This document shows, in pieces, positions 1-6,053 of a stretch of 6,418 nucleotides of DNA. Both the position numbers and the translations under genes were made by a program. The notes under the pieces are model-generated. The model made no database searches and was not told the DNA's origin. It was given only the letters and a program-made list of their open reading frames with translations. Each line of letters begins with the position of its first letter. Position 1 is the first letter of the stretch. The stretch is from Methanobacteriota archaeon (GTDB lineage: Archaea; Thermoplasmatota; DTKX01; GCA-020343715): the NCBI GenBank assembly GCA_030597775.1, contig JAUVRF010000108.1, forward strand, positions 1-6,418, written 5' to 3'.

Positions 1-1
1 C

Positions 2-1093
2 TCCTCCAGCAAGCTGTTCATCGTCGAAGAGGAGGAGACCCGCAGCTACATGACCGAGCCGCGGAACGCCTCCCGCATCCTCCACTACAGGAGCAAGTTG
101 GACTGCTTCAACCTGGAAGGGGGCCGCATCTGGGCCTTCCCCGAGGACGGGGACCCATCCTACGACGACTACGGCGGCGGCGTCATGGACAGGGGCATCA
201 TGCAGGCTCCCATCATGCTCGTCGACGCGGGCGAGTACCTCTCCATCGTGTTCTCATCGAGGAACGGTGACACGAAGCACTACGATGCCCAGCTGGTCGT
301 GTTCGACGCCCAGGAGGGCGAGATGATCTGGAACTGGTCGATGCCCATCATAGAGGAGTTCTCCTACCGGAGCCACATCACCAACGCGTGGATGGACCAC
401 GATGGCAAGTACATCGCCGTGGGTTCCATGGACGGACGCGGCTACCTGTTCGACAACGAGAAGAACGTGGCCAGCGGCATCGGTGCCCCCGAGTGGCAGA
501 GGAACCTGGGCACGTACACCGGTTTCGGCATAGGCAACAACAGCCTCCTCACCCACACCTCGGACATCGTCCCGTACACCGACGGCGAGAGCGTGATCTT
601 CCACGTGGCCCGGACCCAGGACACCACTTCCCACTCTGGCAACAGCAAGACCAACATCATCTACGGGATGAAGGACTACGCAGCCTTCGACCTCCAGGGA
701 GGGATCATCTGGACCTTCAAGGTGGGCGAGACCCGCGGCTACACCGGCACCGGCCGCTACGGCTACGGCGAGGGCGGCGGTTACATCACCTTCGCCAACG
801 AGCACCAGGAGATCTCGGGCCTCACCCAGGACAGCTCTACGCTGCACTACACGTACTACATGCATCCCACCCGGACCGAGTCCTACTTCACTATCATGAA
901 CCTCCACAAGGGCAGTTACGATGGATACTCCCACATGGAGTGGAGGGTAAGGTTGGATGGCTCGCCCGCGACCCAGGGGGACGTGAGCGACGACGGATGG
1001 TACGTGGCCTTTGGCGAGTCACCCGTGGACAAGGACCCCACCGGGTCGAATCCCGACATCCACGGCATCTACCGGGTAATGGTCTACGTCTGA
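2..1093 (+). CDS. Beta-propeller repeat protein (PQQ/WD-like), 5'-truncated
   Basis: The reading frame is open from base 2, and its first in-window residues already look like propeller strand, so the true start probably lies upstream. ATG 50, preceded by GAGGAGGAG, is a possible but less likely start. The 363 visible residues contain repeated PQQ/WD-type blade endings: FNLEGGRIWAF, FDAQEGEMIWNW, FDLQGGIIWTF and MEWRVRLDG. These alternate with blades of the type DHDGKYIAVGSMDGRGYLFD and SDDGWYVAFG. It is rich in Tyr, Gly and Asp, has a single Cys, and carries NAS, NWS and NNS glycosylation sequons, which fits an extracytoplasmic protein; no signal peptide can be seen in the window. Propellers of this kind usually act as binding or scaffold domains. 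No catalytic residues or ligand are recognisable, so the function is unknown. A putative promoter just after the stop suggests it is transcribed separately from the redox genes that follow. Confidence 0.8.
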   Translation, partial: SSSKLFIVEEEETRSYMTEPRNASRILHYRSKLDCFNLEGGRIWAFPEDGDPSYDDYGGGVMDRGIMQAPIMLVDAGEYLSIVFSSRNGDTKHYDAQLVVFDAQEGEMIWNWSMPIIEEFSYRSHITNAWMDHDGKYIAVGSMDGRGYLFDNEKNVASGIGAPEWQRNLGTYTGFGIGNNSLLTHTSDIVPYTDGESVIFHVARTQDTTSHSGNSKTNIIYGMKDYAAFDLQGGIIWTFKVGETRGYTGTGRYGYGEGGGYITFANEHQEISGLTQDSSTLHYTYYMHPTRTESYFTIMNLHKGSYDGYSHMEWRVRLDGSPATQGDVSDDGWYVAFGESPVDKDPTGSNPDIHGIYRVMVYV

Positions 1094-1120
1094 GCGGGGC
1101 CGACGTGGGGTATGGCACGG

Positions 1121-1128
1121 ATTAAATA
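1121..1128 (+). promoter_or_regulatory. Putative archaeal TATA box for the downstream redox operon
   Basis: ATTAAATA is eight consecutive A/T bases in strongly GC-rich surroundings, between the propeller stop (1091-1093) and ATG 1154. The distance from the centre of the box to ATG 1154 is about 29 bases. Archaeal transcription usually starts about 25-30 bases after the TATA box, so the transcript would begin at or within a few bases of this ATG, giving a leaderless or nearly leaderless mRNA. No clear purine-rich BRE is visible upstream, and the box lies inside the alternative longer form of the downstream gene. The position is the main support. Confidence 0.5.
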
Positions 1129-1153
1129 CGTGGCCACCCCCTGGGGGCTTAGG

Positions 1154-2914
1154 ATGCGAGGAAAGGTGGAGAAGGGGACTGGAGACTCCGTCCAGGACGG
1201 ACGGACCCAGGTCACCGAGGACGGGCGGACGCTGATCAGGCTGTCCCTCCCGGGCCGCAAGATGCCCAGGCTCGTCCCGCGACGGGCCCTGGTGACGGCC
1301 ATCATCCTCATCGTGCTGATACTGGTGACGGCCATCACCCACTACTACGTGGCCAACACCCAGCAGGAGGCCGCCGAGGAGGTGGGAGGCCTTCCGGTGG
1401 GCGAGCGCACCGAGTGGAGCCTCAGCTTCTGCCTGCGGGTCGAGCCCGAGAGGGTCGAGGCCGTACCGGGCCAGAACATCACCTTCATACTCCAGTGGCG
1501 GGCCTTCCACTACGATTGCCCCTACTGGCTTCCCTACGGGCGGTCGGTGGAGGGAGTGATCGTCAACACCAACATCACCTACGACAACGTCATCCTCCAG
1601 GAGGCGACGGAATGGGAACCGGTGGACGACCTCCTGGATACCTTCGAGATGCAGGTCACGGTCCAGGCCACTTCCCGGGACGGGGCCGTCAAGCTCTTCC
1701 GCGATTGCCCCTGGTACTTCGACCAGAAGGCCAGGGGGGTCGTGGACGTCCCTGGGGGGGACGGTGATGGGGAGGAGGACAAGACCTCCCTCTCGGCGTG
1801 GTGGGACAGGATCCGCCAGGACCCCCTGGCGACCCTGATGGTCCTCTTCCTGATAGTTGCCATCCCCGTTTCGCTGGCGGCCCGCTACGCGACCTCCGTG
1901 AAGCAGGTGCGCATGGTGTCCCAGCTGTCCTTCTTCGGGGCGATCAACATCGGCGTCCTGGGCTTCTGGGCCATCCGGACGGAGGCGCTGCCGCTGACGG
2001 CCGCGTTGCCGAGCACGGCCTGCAACTACCTGAACTACAGCGTGGGCGCTTGCGTTGTGTACCAGATGCGGCACTACCTCTCCGTGGGCTTCTTCAACAG
2101 CTGGATGTTCATCGTGGTCCTGATACTCACGTTCCTCGTCCTCTACGTCGCGATGGGCCGGGCCTGGTGCGGATGGCTCTGCCCCCTGGGAATGATCCAG
2201 GACGTGATGAACTGGGTCCGGGCCCGCATCGGGCTTCGACGGTATCGCCTGAGCCCCCTGCAGCGGCAGGTCCTCAATGTGGGGCGGTACGGCATCTTCT
2301 TCGCGGGCATACTGCTCAGCATACTCATAGGCATCCAGATCGTCACGTTCTACGTGGATGCGGGAGACGTCTATCGACCGATATGCCAGGTCTGTCCAGC
2401 GTATCCCCTGTTCACCATCGGTCAGGCCGGAACGGGCCTCACGACCAGCGTGGGTGCCCAATCCATACCCTGGATCGCCCTCGGTGCCCTCTCCCTCTTC
2501 CTGTTCTCGGCGGTGTTCATCCGCCGGGCCTTCTGTCGCATCTGTCCCGTGGCCGTCCTCATGATGCCCTTCAACGGGGTCTCGGGGATCTCGCTGCACA
2601 AGGACGGCAAGAAGTGCACCCGGTGCTCCATGTGCTACCGGGTCTGCCCCGTGGACGTCACAGAGGTGTGGAAGGAGATGGAGAAGACGGACATCACCGT
2701 CCACAACTGCATCCTGTGCATGCGGTGCGTGGAGGTGTGTCCGGAGGACGGGTGCCTGACTGGTCGTGTGATGGGGTTCAACGCCATCGAGTCCTCCTAC
2801 AGCAAGTTCATTCGCCAGCACGACCGTGGGACCCGTCGGTCGATGGGACGCCACTCTTCGCCCTGGTGGGGCGGAAAGGGCAAGGGGGGCAATGGACCCC
2901 CTGGAGGGAACTAG
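1154..2914 (+). CDS. NapH/NosR-like membrane polyferredoxin with N-terminal extracytoplasmic domain
   Basis: A predicted 586-residue membrane iron-sulfur protein. An N-terminal membrane segment (about 45-64) is followed by an extracytoplasmic domain (about 65-224). That domain looks like a beta-sandwich and has Cys93, Cys122 and Cys185, the last two in DCP motifs. Five more hydrophobic segments follow (about 225-245, 258-275, 318-336, 379-402, 437-456). C339-GWL-C343-P is the CxxxCP signature of NapH/NosR/CcoG-type proteins. C411/C414 and C461/C464 form two CxxCP motifs. The C-terminus carries two ferredoxin motifs, C488-C491-C494-C498 and C519-C522-C525-C529, each ending in CP, then a Gly-rich tail. 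Charge distribution puts the ferredoxin domain in the cytoplasm. Family members move electrons between the membrane and iron-sulfur partners; I infer that this one feeds the ATPase/reductase encoded next. The order resembles NosR, but no SGAT-type flavinylation motif is seen. ATG 1154 is chosen for its promoter spacing; ATG 1112 would add 14 residues. Confidence 0.85.
   Translation: MRGKVEKGTGDSVQDGRTQVTEDGRTLIRLSLPGRKMPRLVPRRALVTAIILIVLILVTAITHYYVANTQQEAAEEVGGLPVGERTEWSLSFCLRVEPERVEAVPGQNITFILQWRAFHYDCPYWLPYGRSVEGVIVNTNITYDNVILQEATEWEPVDDLLDTFEMQVTVQATSRDGAVKLFRDCPWYFDQKARGVVDVPGGDGDGEEDKTSLSAWWDRIRQDPLATLMVLFLIVAIPVSLAARYATSVKQVRMVSQLSFFGAINIGVLGFWAIRTEALPLTAALPSTACNYLNYSVGACVVYQMRHYLSVGFFNSWMFIVVLILTFLVLYVAMGRAWCGWLCPLGMIQDVMNWVRARIGLRRYRLSPLQRQVLNVGRYGIFFAGILLSILIGIQIVTFYVDAGDVYRPICQVCPAYPLFTIGQAGTGLTTSVGAQSIPWIALGALSLFLFSAVFIRRAFCRICPVAVLMMPFNGVSGISLHKDGKKCTRCSMCYRVCPVDVTEVWKEMEKTDITVHNCILCMRCVEVCPEDGCLTGRVMGFNAIESSYSKFIRQHDRGTRRSMGRHSSPWWGGKGKGGNGPPGGN
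2903..2908 (+). promoter_or_regulatory. Shine-Dalgarno site for the double-cubane reductase gene
   Basis: GGAGGG lies six bases before ATG 2915, inside the last codons of the preceding gene, whose TAG stop directly abuts the ATG. Position and sequence fix the start of the reductase gene and suggest translation is linked to that of the membrane polyferredoxin. Confidence 0.7.
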
Positions 2915-4363
2915 ATGCCCAAACTGTTCGGACGCAAGAGACCCAATATCAGGGACGCCGCAGCGGCCGAGGTGCCCGACACCCGACCCTCCGCTCCCCG
3001 CTACCGCTGGAAGGGCGGTGAGGACGAGGAACGGTTGGACGAGCTGAGCCGGATCATCGTGGGTCGTGCAAAGGAATTGATCGACCACTACCAGGAACAG
3101 ATGAGGAAGGCTCCCAGCCGCCCCGAGGCGATGGCCTGGTTCGACGAGCGGGCCCGGTTCCTGAGCTCACCCCGCATCGGCGAGATCGAGGAGCACAAGG
3201 CCAACGGCGGGAAGGTCATCGGGACCATGTGCGTCTTCGCTCCCCTCGAGCTGATCCGGGCGGCCGACGCCATACCGGTCCGCCTGTGCTCGGGCCTTCA
3301 CAACACCATAGCCACCGGCGAGGAGCTGATGGCCGACGCTGGCCTCTGCCCCATGGTCAAGTCGACCCTGGGTGTCAAGATGACCCACGCCTCGCCCTTC
3401 TTCGAGGCCTCGGACGCGGTCATCGTGCCCATGGTCTGTGACGGCAAGTTCAAGCTGGGGGAGGTGCTCCAGGACTTCATGGAGGTGTGGATGGTGAACG
3501 TGCCCCACATCAAGGACACCCAGCAGGCCCGTTCCATGTGGCTCGACGAGGTGCGCGCCCTCCAGCAGCAGATAGAGACCCTCACGGGGAACCGCATCTA
3601 CTGGGAGGAGCTGAAACGGGAGATCCAGCTCAGCCTCCGGGCCCAGACCGTGGCCCGCCGCCTGTACGACCTGCGGAAGGCGGACCCCCCCGTCATCAAC
3701 GGCCGGGACTCCCTGCTGGTCAACCAGACGCCCCACACCGAGGACCTGTCCGTGTGGGTCGAGCACGCCACCGTCCTCGCCCAGGAGCTGGAGCAGAGGG
3801 TGCGTGACGGGATCGCCGTCAGCGACCCCGAGGCGCCGCGCATCATGCTCGCGGGAGCGCCCATCATGTGGCCCAACTTCAAGATCCCCCAGCTCATCGA
3901 GGAATCCGGGGGCAGCATCGTCGCCGACGAGCTGTGCTCGGGCACCCGGTGGCTGTACGACCCCATCGGCATAGACGAGTGGATATGGGACGACATGTTC
4001 CAGGCCATGGCCGAGAGGTACCTGCAGCCCTCCGTCTGTCCCTGCTTCACCCCCAACGACCCGCGCATCGGGCGGATCAAGCAGATGATCGAGGACTTCC
4101 GGGTGGAGGGCGTGGTATACCACGTGCTCCGGGGCTGCCACATCTACAACGGGGAGTCCACCCGGGTCAAGCAGTCCGCGGAGGACAGGGGCGTGCCCAT
4201 GCTCATCATCGAGACGGAGTACTCCCAGGAGGACACCGAACAGCTCCGGACCCGCGTCGAGGCCTTCCTCATGCTGGTGCGGGCCCGCCGCAAGAAGGCG
4301 GCCAAGGCCAAGCGACGGGCGTTCAAGACCATCGACGGGAGCGAGGGGGGTGACGGGGCGTGA
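2915..4363 (+). CDS. Double-cubane-cluster reductase-like protein (2-hydroxyacyl-CoA dehydratase superfamily, YjiM/DCCP type)
   Basis: A 482-residue cytoplasmic protein of the superfamily that includes 2-hydroxyacyl-CoA dehydratase and benzoyl-CoA reductase subunits. Its motifs resemble the double-cubane proteins (E. coli YjiM, Carboxydothermus DCCP), which hold an [8Fe-9S] cluster and reduce small molecules with ATP-driven electrons; their natural substrate is unknown. All eight cysteines lie in motifs: GTMC106 with a following P and E, RLC125S, LC145PMVKS, VC175DGK, ELC341SG, SVC375PC377FTPND and GC408H. IETEYS near the C-terminus is also typical. Two Rossmann-like halves can be inferred (about 95-215 and 308-460) with a helical part between. 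The N-terminal extension of about 95 residues and the Lys/Arg/Ala-rich C-terminal tail look longer than in YjiM. Only one such subunit is present, which argues against two-subunit dehydratases or benzoyl-CoA reductase. The TAG of the previous gene abuts the ATG, and the stop overlaps the next start in GTGA, so expression is probably coupled. The superfamily assignment is firm; the cluster type is inferred from the cysteines. Confidence 0.85.
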   Translation: MPKLFGRKRPNIRDAAAAEVPDTRPSAPRYRWKGGEDEERLDELSRIIVGRAKELIDHYQEQMRKAPSRPEAMAWFDERARFLSSPRIGEIEEHKANGGKVIGTMCVFAPLELIRAADAIPVRLCSGLHNTIATGEELMADAGLCPMVKSTLGVKMTHASPFFEASDAVIVPMVCDGKFKLGEVLQDFMEVWMVNVPHIKDTQQARSMWLDEVRALQQQIETLTGNRIYWEELKREIQLSLRAQTVARRLYDLRKADPPVINGRDSLLVNQTPHTEDLSVWVEHATVLAQELEQRVRDGIAVSDPEAPRIMLAGAPIMWPNFKIPQLIEESGGSIVADELCSGTRWLYDPIGIDEWIWDDMFQAMAERYLQPSVCPCFTPNDPRIGRIKQMIEDFRVEGVVYHVLRGCHIYNGESTRVKQSAEDRGVPMLIIETEYSQEDTEQLRTRVEAFLMLVRARRKKAAKAKRRAFKTIDGSEGGDGA

Positions 4364-5253
4364 CAAAGGAGGAGCCCGTGGTGGCGGGGATCGACCTGGG
4401 GTCGACCTACACCAAGGCCGCCGTGCTGGCGAGGGACCGTGTTGTCGGGACCGGGATAACCCCGACGATAGTGGACCTCGACGCGGCAGCCGCCGACGCC
4501 CTGGGAGAGGCCCTGCAGGCCGCGGGCATGAGCAGGTCCGACCTGGACATGACCGTCTCCACCGGTTACGGACGCAGGGGTGTGGACATAGCCGACCACC
4601 AGGTGGACGAGATCTACGCCAAGGCCCGGGCGGCCAAGTGGCTGGGCAGTCCCTGGGGCCCCGTCCGGACCGTCATCGATATCGGCGGCCAGGACAGCAA
4701 GGTCATCCGGCTGGACGAGGCGGGGGACATGGACACCTTCCTCATGAACACCAAGTGCGCCGCGGGCACCGGCCGGTTCCTAGAGCAGATGGCCAAGGTC
4801 CTCGGGGTCCCCCTGGAGGAGCTGGGCGAGATAGGCGAGGGTGCCGAGCATCCCGTGGAGCTGTCCAGCACCTGCATCGTCATGGCCGAGTCCGAGGTGA
4901 TATCCCTCATTGCCCAGCGAAGGCCCGTCAAGGACATCGTCGCGGGCATCCATCGCTCGGTGGCCGAGCGGGTGGGCAACATGGTCAAGCAGATCGGTGT
5001 CGAGGAGGTGGTCTTCTTCGACGGCGGCCCGGCCCGGAACGTGGGCGTCAAGAAGGCCCTGGAAGAGTTCCGGGGCGCCGAGCTCTACGTGCCCAAGAAC
5101 CCCCAGGTCAGCGCGGCCATCGGGGCCGCGATCGTCGCCCGGGACATCCTCCGGGAGGGCAAGTTGCCCGACGGCAAGCCCCTGGAGGGCATCGAGGCGG
5201 AGAACCCCATAGACCACTGGGAGGGGCCACCGGCCGGAGGTGGCGGCCAGTGA
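4360..5253 (+). CDS. BadF/BadG/BcrA/BcrD-family ATPase, reductase activator, copy 1
   Basis: A 297-residue ATPase of the ASKHA (actin/hexokinase) fold that drives electrons into 2-hydroxyacyl-CoA dehydratase-type or double-cubane enzymes. Visible motifs are the N-terminal phosphate loop GIDLGSTYTK (about 10-19), STGYGRR, the second phosphate motif DIGGQDSK (107-114) and the nucleotide-site motif FDGGPARN (from about 220). C133 in KCAAGTGRFLE and C172 in SSTCIVMAESEV are the two cysteines that in known activators bridge a [4Fe-4S] cluster across the dimer. GTG 4360 is taken as the start: it overlaps the previous stop in GTGA, a partial Shine-Dalgarno GGGGTGA lies about six bases upstream, and the start leaves a normal short N-terminus. 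A further in-frame GTG at 4378 is too close to the phosphate loop to be preferred. Compared with copy 2, it has about 25 extra C-terminal residues ending Pro/Gly-rich. It probably works with copy 2 and the upstream reductase. Confidence 0.9.
   Translation: MTKEEPVVAGIDLGSTYTKAAVLARDRVVGTGITPTIVDLDAAAADALGEALQAAGMSRSDLDMTVSTGYGRRGVDIADHQVDEIYAKARAAKWLGSPWGPVRTVIDIGGQDSKVIRLDEAGDMDTFLMNTKCAAGTGRFLEQMAKVLGVPLEELGEIGEGAEHPVELSSTCIVMAESEVISLIAQRRPVKDIVAGIHRSVAERVGNMVKQIGVEEVVFFDGGPARNVGVKKALEEFRGAELYVPKNPQVSAAIGAAIVARDILREGKLPDGKPLEGIEAENPIDHWEGPPAGGGGQ
5236..5241 (+). promoter_or_regulatory. Shine-Dalgarno site for ATPase copy 2
   Basis: GGAGGT eight bases before GTG 5250, inside the 3' end of ATPase copy 1. 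It decides the start of copy 2, whose frame is open far upstream without encoding protein there. It also favours GTG 5250 over the in-frame GTG at 5256. Confidence 0.7.
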
Positions 5254-6053
5254 CCGTGACCGCCGGGGTCGACATGGGCTCCACCGCCACCAAGGCCCTT
5301 GTCCTGGTGGACGGAAGGATAGCGGGCTCCACCGCCCGCATCACCGGAGCCGACCCCGAGCGCGCGGGCGAGATGGCCCTCAAGGAGTCCCTGGACCAGG
5401 CCGGCCTCCAGCTGGAGGACGTCGAGTACATCGTGGCCACCGGCTACGGACGGCGGGCCCTGGAGCTGGCCGACGAGTCGGTCAACGAGATCAACGCCAA
5501 TGCCAGGGGAGCGGCGTGGTTGGGCTCCTCCGAGGGCACCGTCAGGACCATCATAGACATCGGTGGCCAGGACAGCAAGGTCATCGCCCTCGATGAGGAC
5601 GGCGTCATCGCCGATTTTGTCATGAACGACAAGTGCGCCGCGGGCACTGGCAAGTTCCTCGAGGTCATCGCGGACCTGCTGGAGATACCCATCGAGGACC
5701 TGGGGGACATCTCCCTGAGGTCAACCAAGCCCGTCAACATCAATTCGACCTGCGTGGTCTTCGCCCAGTCCGAGGTGGTCTCCCTCATCGCACGCAAGGA
5801 GGCCCCCGCCGACATACTGGCCGGTATACACAGGTCCATCGCCAGCCGCGTCACCACCATGGCCCGCAGGGTGAGCATGGACCGGGTCGTGGTCTTCGAC
5901 GGTGGTCCGGCCAAGAACAAGGGCCTCCTGGCGGCCATCGAGGCCGAGCTGGGCCATCCCGTGGTGGTGCCCAGGCATCCCCAGGTCGTGGTGGCACTGG
6001 GAGCGGCCCTGATAGCGGCGGACATGCTCACGGACGACGGGGGTGGGGCCTGA
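5250..6053 (+). CDS. BadF/BadG/BcrA/BcrD-family ATPase, reductase activator, copy 2
   Basis: A 267-residue paralogue of the preceding ATPase, with the same motif series: GVDMGSTATK phosphate loop near the N-terminus, ATGYGRR, DIGGQDSK (103-110), C129 in KCAAGTGKFLE, C168 in NSTCVVFAQSEV, and FDGGPAKN (from about 216). The cysteines are 39 residues apart, exactly as in copy 1, so both copies can contribute to a bridging [4Fe-4S] cluster. By eye about half of the aligned positions match copy 1, so this is not a recent duplication. The size suits a single-domain activator (HgdC/YjiL type). The start is GTG 5250, overlapping the previous stop in GTGA with GGAGGT upstream; the open frame to the left of it is a shadow of copy 1. 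Copy 2 may pair with copy 1 as a heterodimer, as BcrA and BcrD do, or each may form a homodimer with its own role. The sequence alone does not decide this. Confidence 0.9.
   Translation: MTVTAGVDMGSTATKALVLVDGRIAGSTARITGADPERAGEMALKESLDQAGLQLEDVEYIVATGYGRRALELADESVNEINANARGAAWLGSSEGTVRTIIDIGGQDSKVIALDEDGVIADFVMNDKCAAGTGKFLEVIADLLEIPIEDLGDISLRSTKPVNINSTCVVFAQSEVVSLIARKEAPADILAGIHRSIASRVTTMARRVSMDRVVVFDGGPAKNKGLLAAIEAELGHPVVVPRHPQVVVALGAALIAADMLTDDGGGA

Noticed and set aside
1112..1153. Longer start at ATG 1112 for the polyferredoxin
   Set aside because: There is no well-spaced Shine-Dalgarno site, and a putative TATA box lies inside it. ATG 1154 fits a nearly leaderless transcript. The longer form cannot be fully excluded.
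1019..3088. A 689-codon open frame on the minus strand opposite the polyferredoxin gene
   Set aside because: It is a shadow of GC-rich coding sequence on the + strand. Its translation is rich in His, Pro, Gly and Asp without recognisable domains, and the + strand frame has clear membrane segments and iron-sulfur motifs.
3167..4366. A 399-codon open frame on the minus strand opposite the reductase gene
   Set aside because: The same low-complexity His/Leu/Gly/Val composition, with no domain. The + strand encodes a well-recognised cysteine-motif protein over the whole stretch.
4350..5249. The upstream half of the long open frame ending at 6053, suggesting a fusion of unknown protein with ATPase copy 2
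   Set aside because: Its translation over this part is Gly/Arg/Pro-rich out-of-frame sequence of ATPase copy 1. A good Shine-Dalgarno site and GTG 5250 mark the real start.
4681..5647. Near-identical short direct repeats (for example 4753-4769 and 5631-5647) as a repeat element
   Set aside because: They encode the conserved DIGGQDSK and KCAAGTG motifs of the two paralogous ATPases, so protein conservation explains them.
2915..6053. Benzoyl-CoA reductase or 2-hydroxyacyl-CoA dehydratase operon
   Set aside because: Those need two different catalytic subunits (BcrB/BcrC or alpha/beta), and no CoA-metabolism genes are present. The single subunit has the cysteine pattern of double-cubane proteins.
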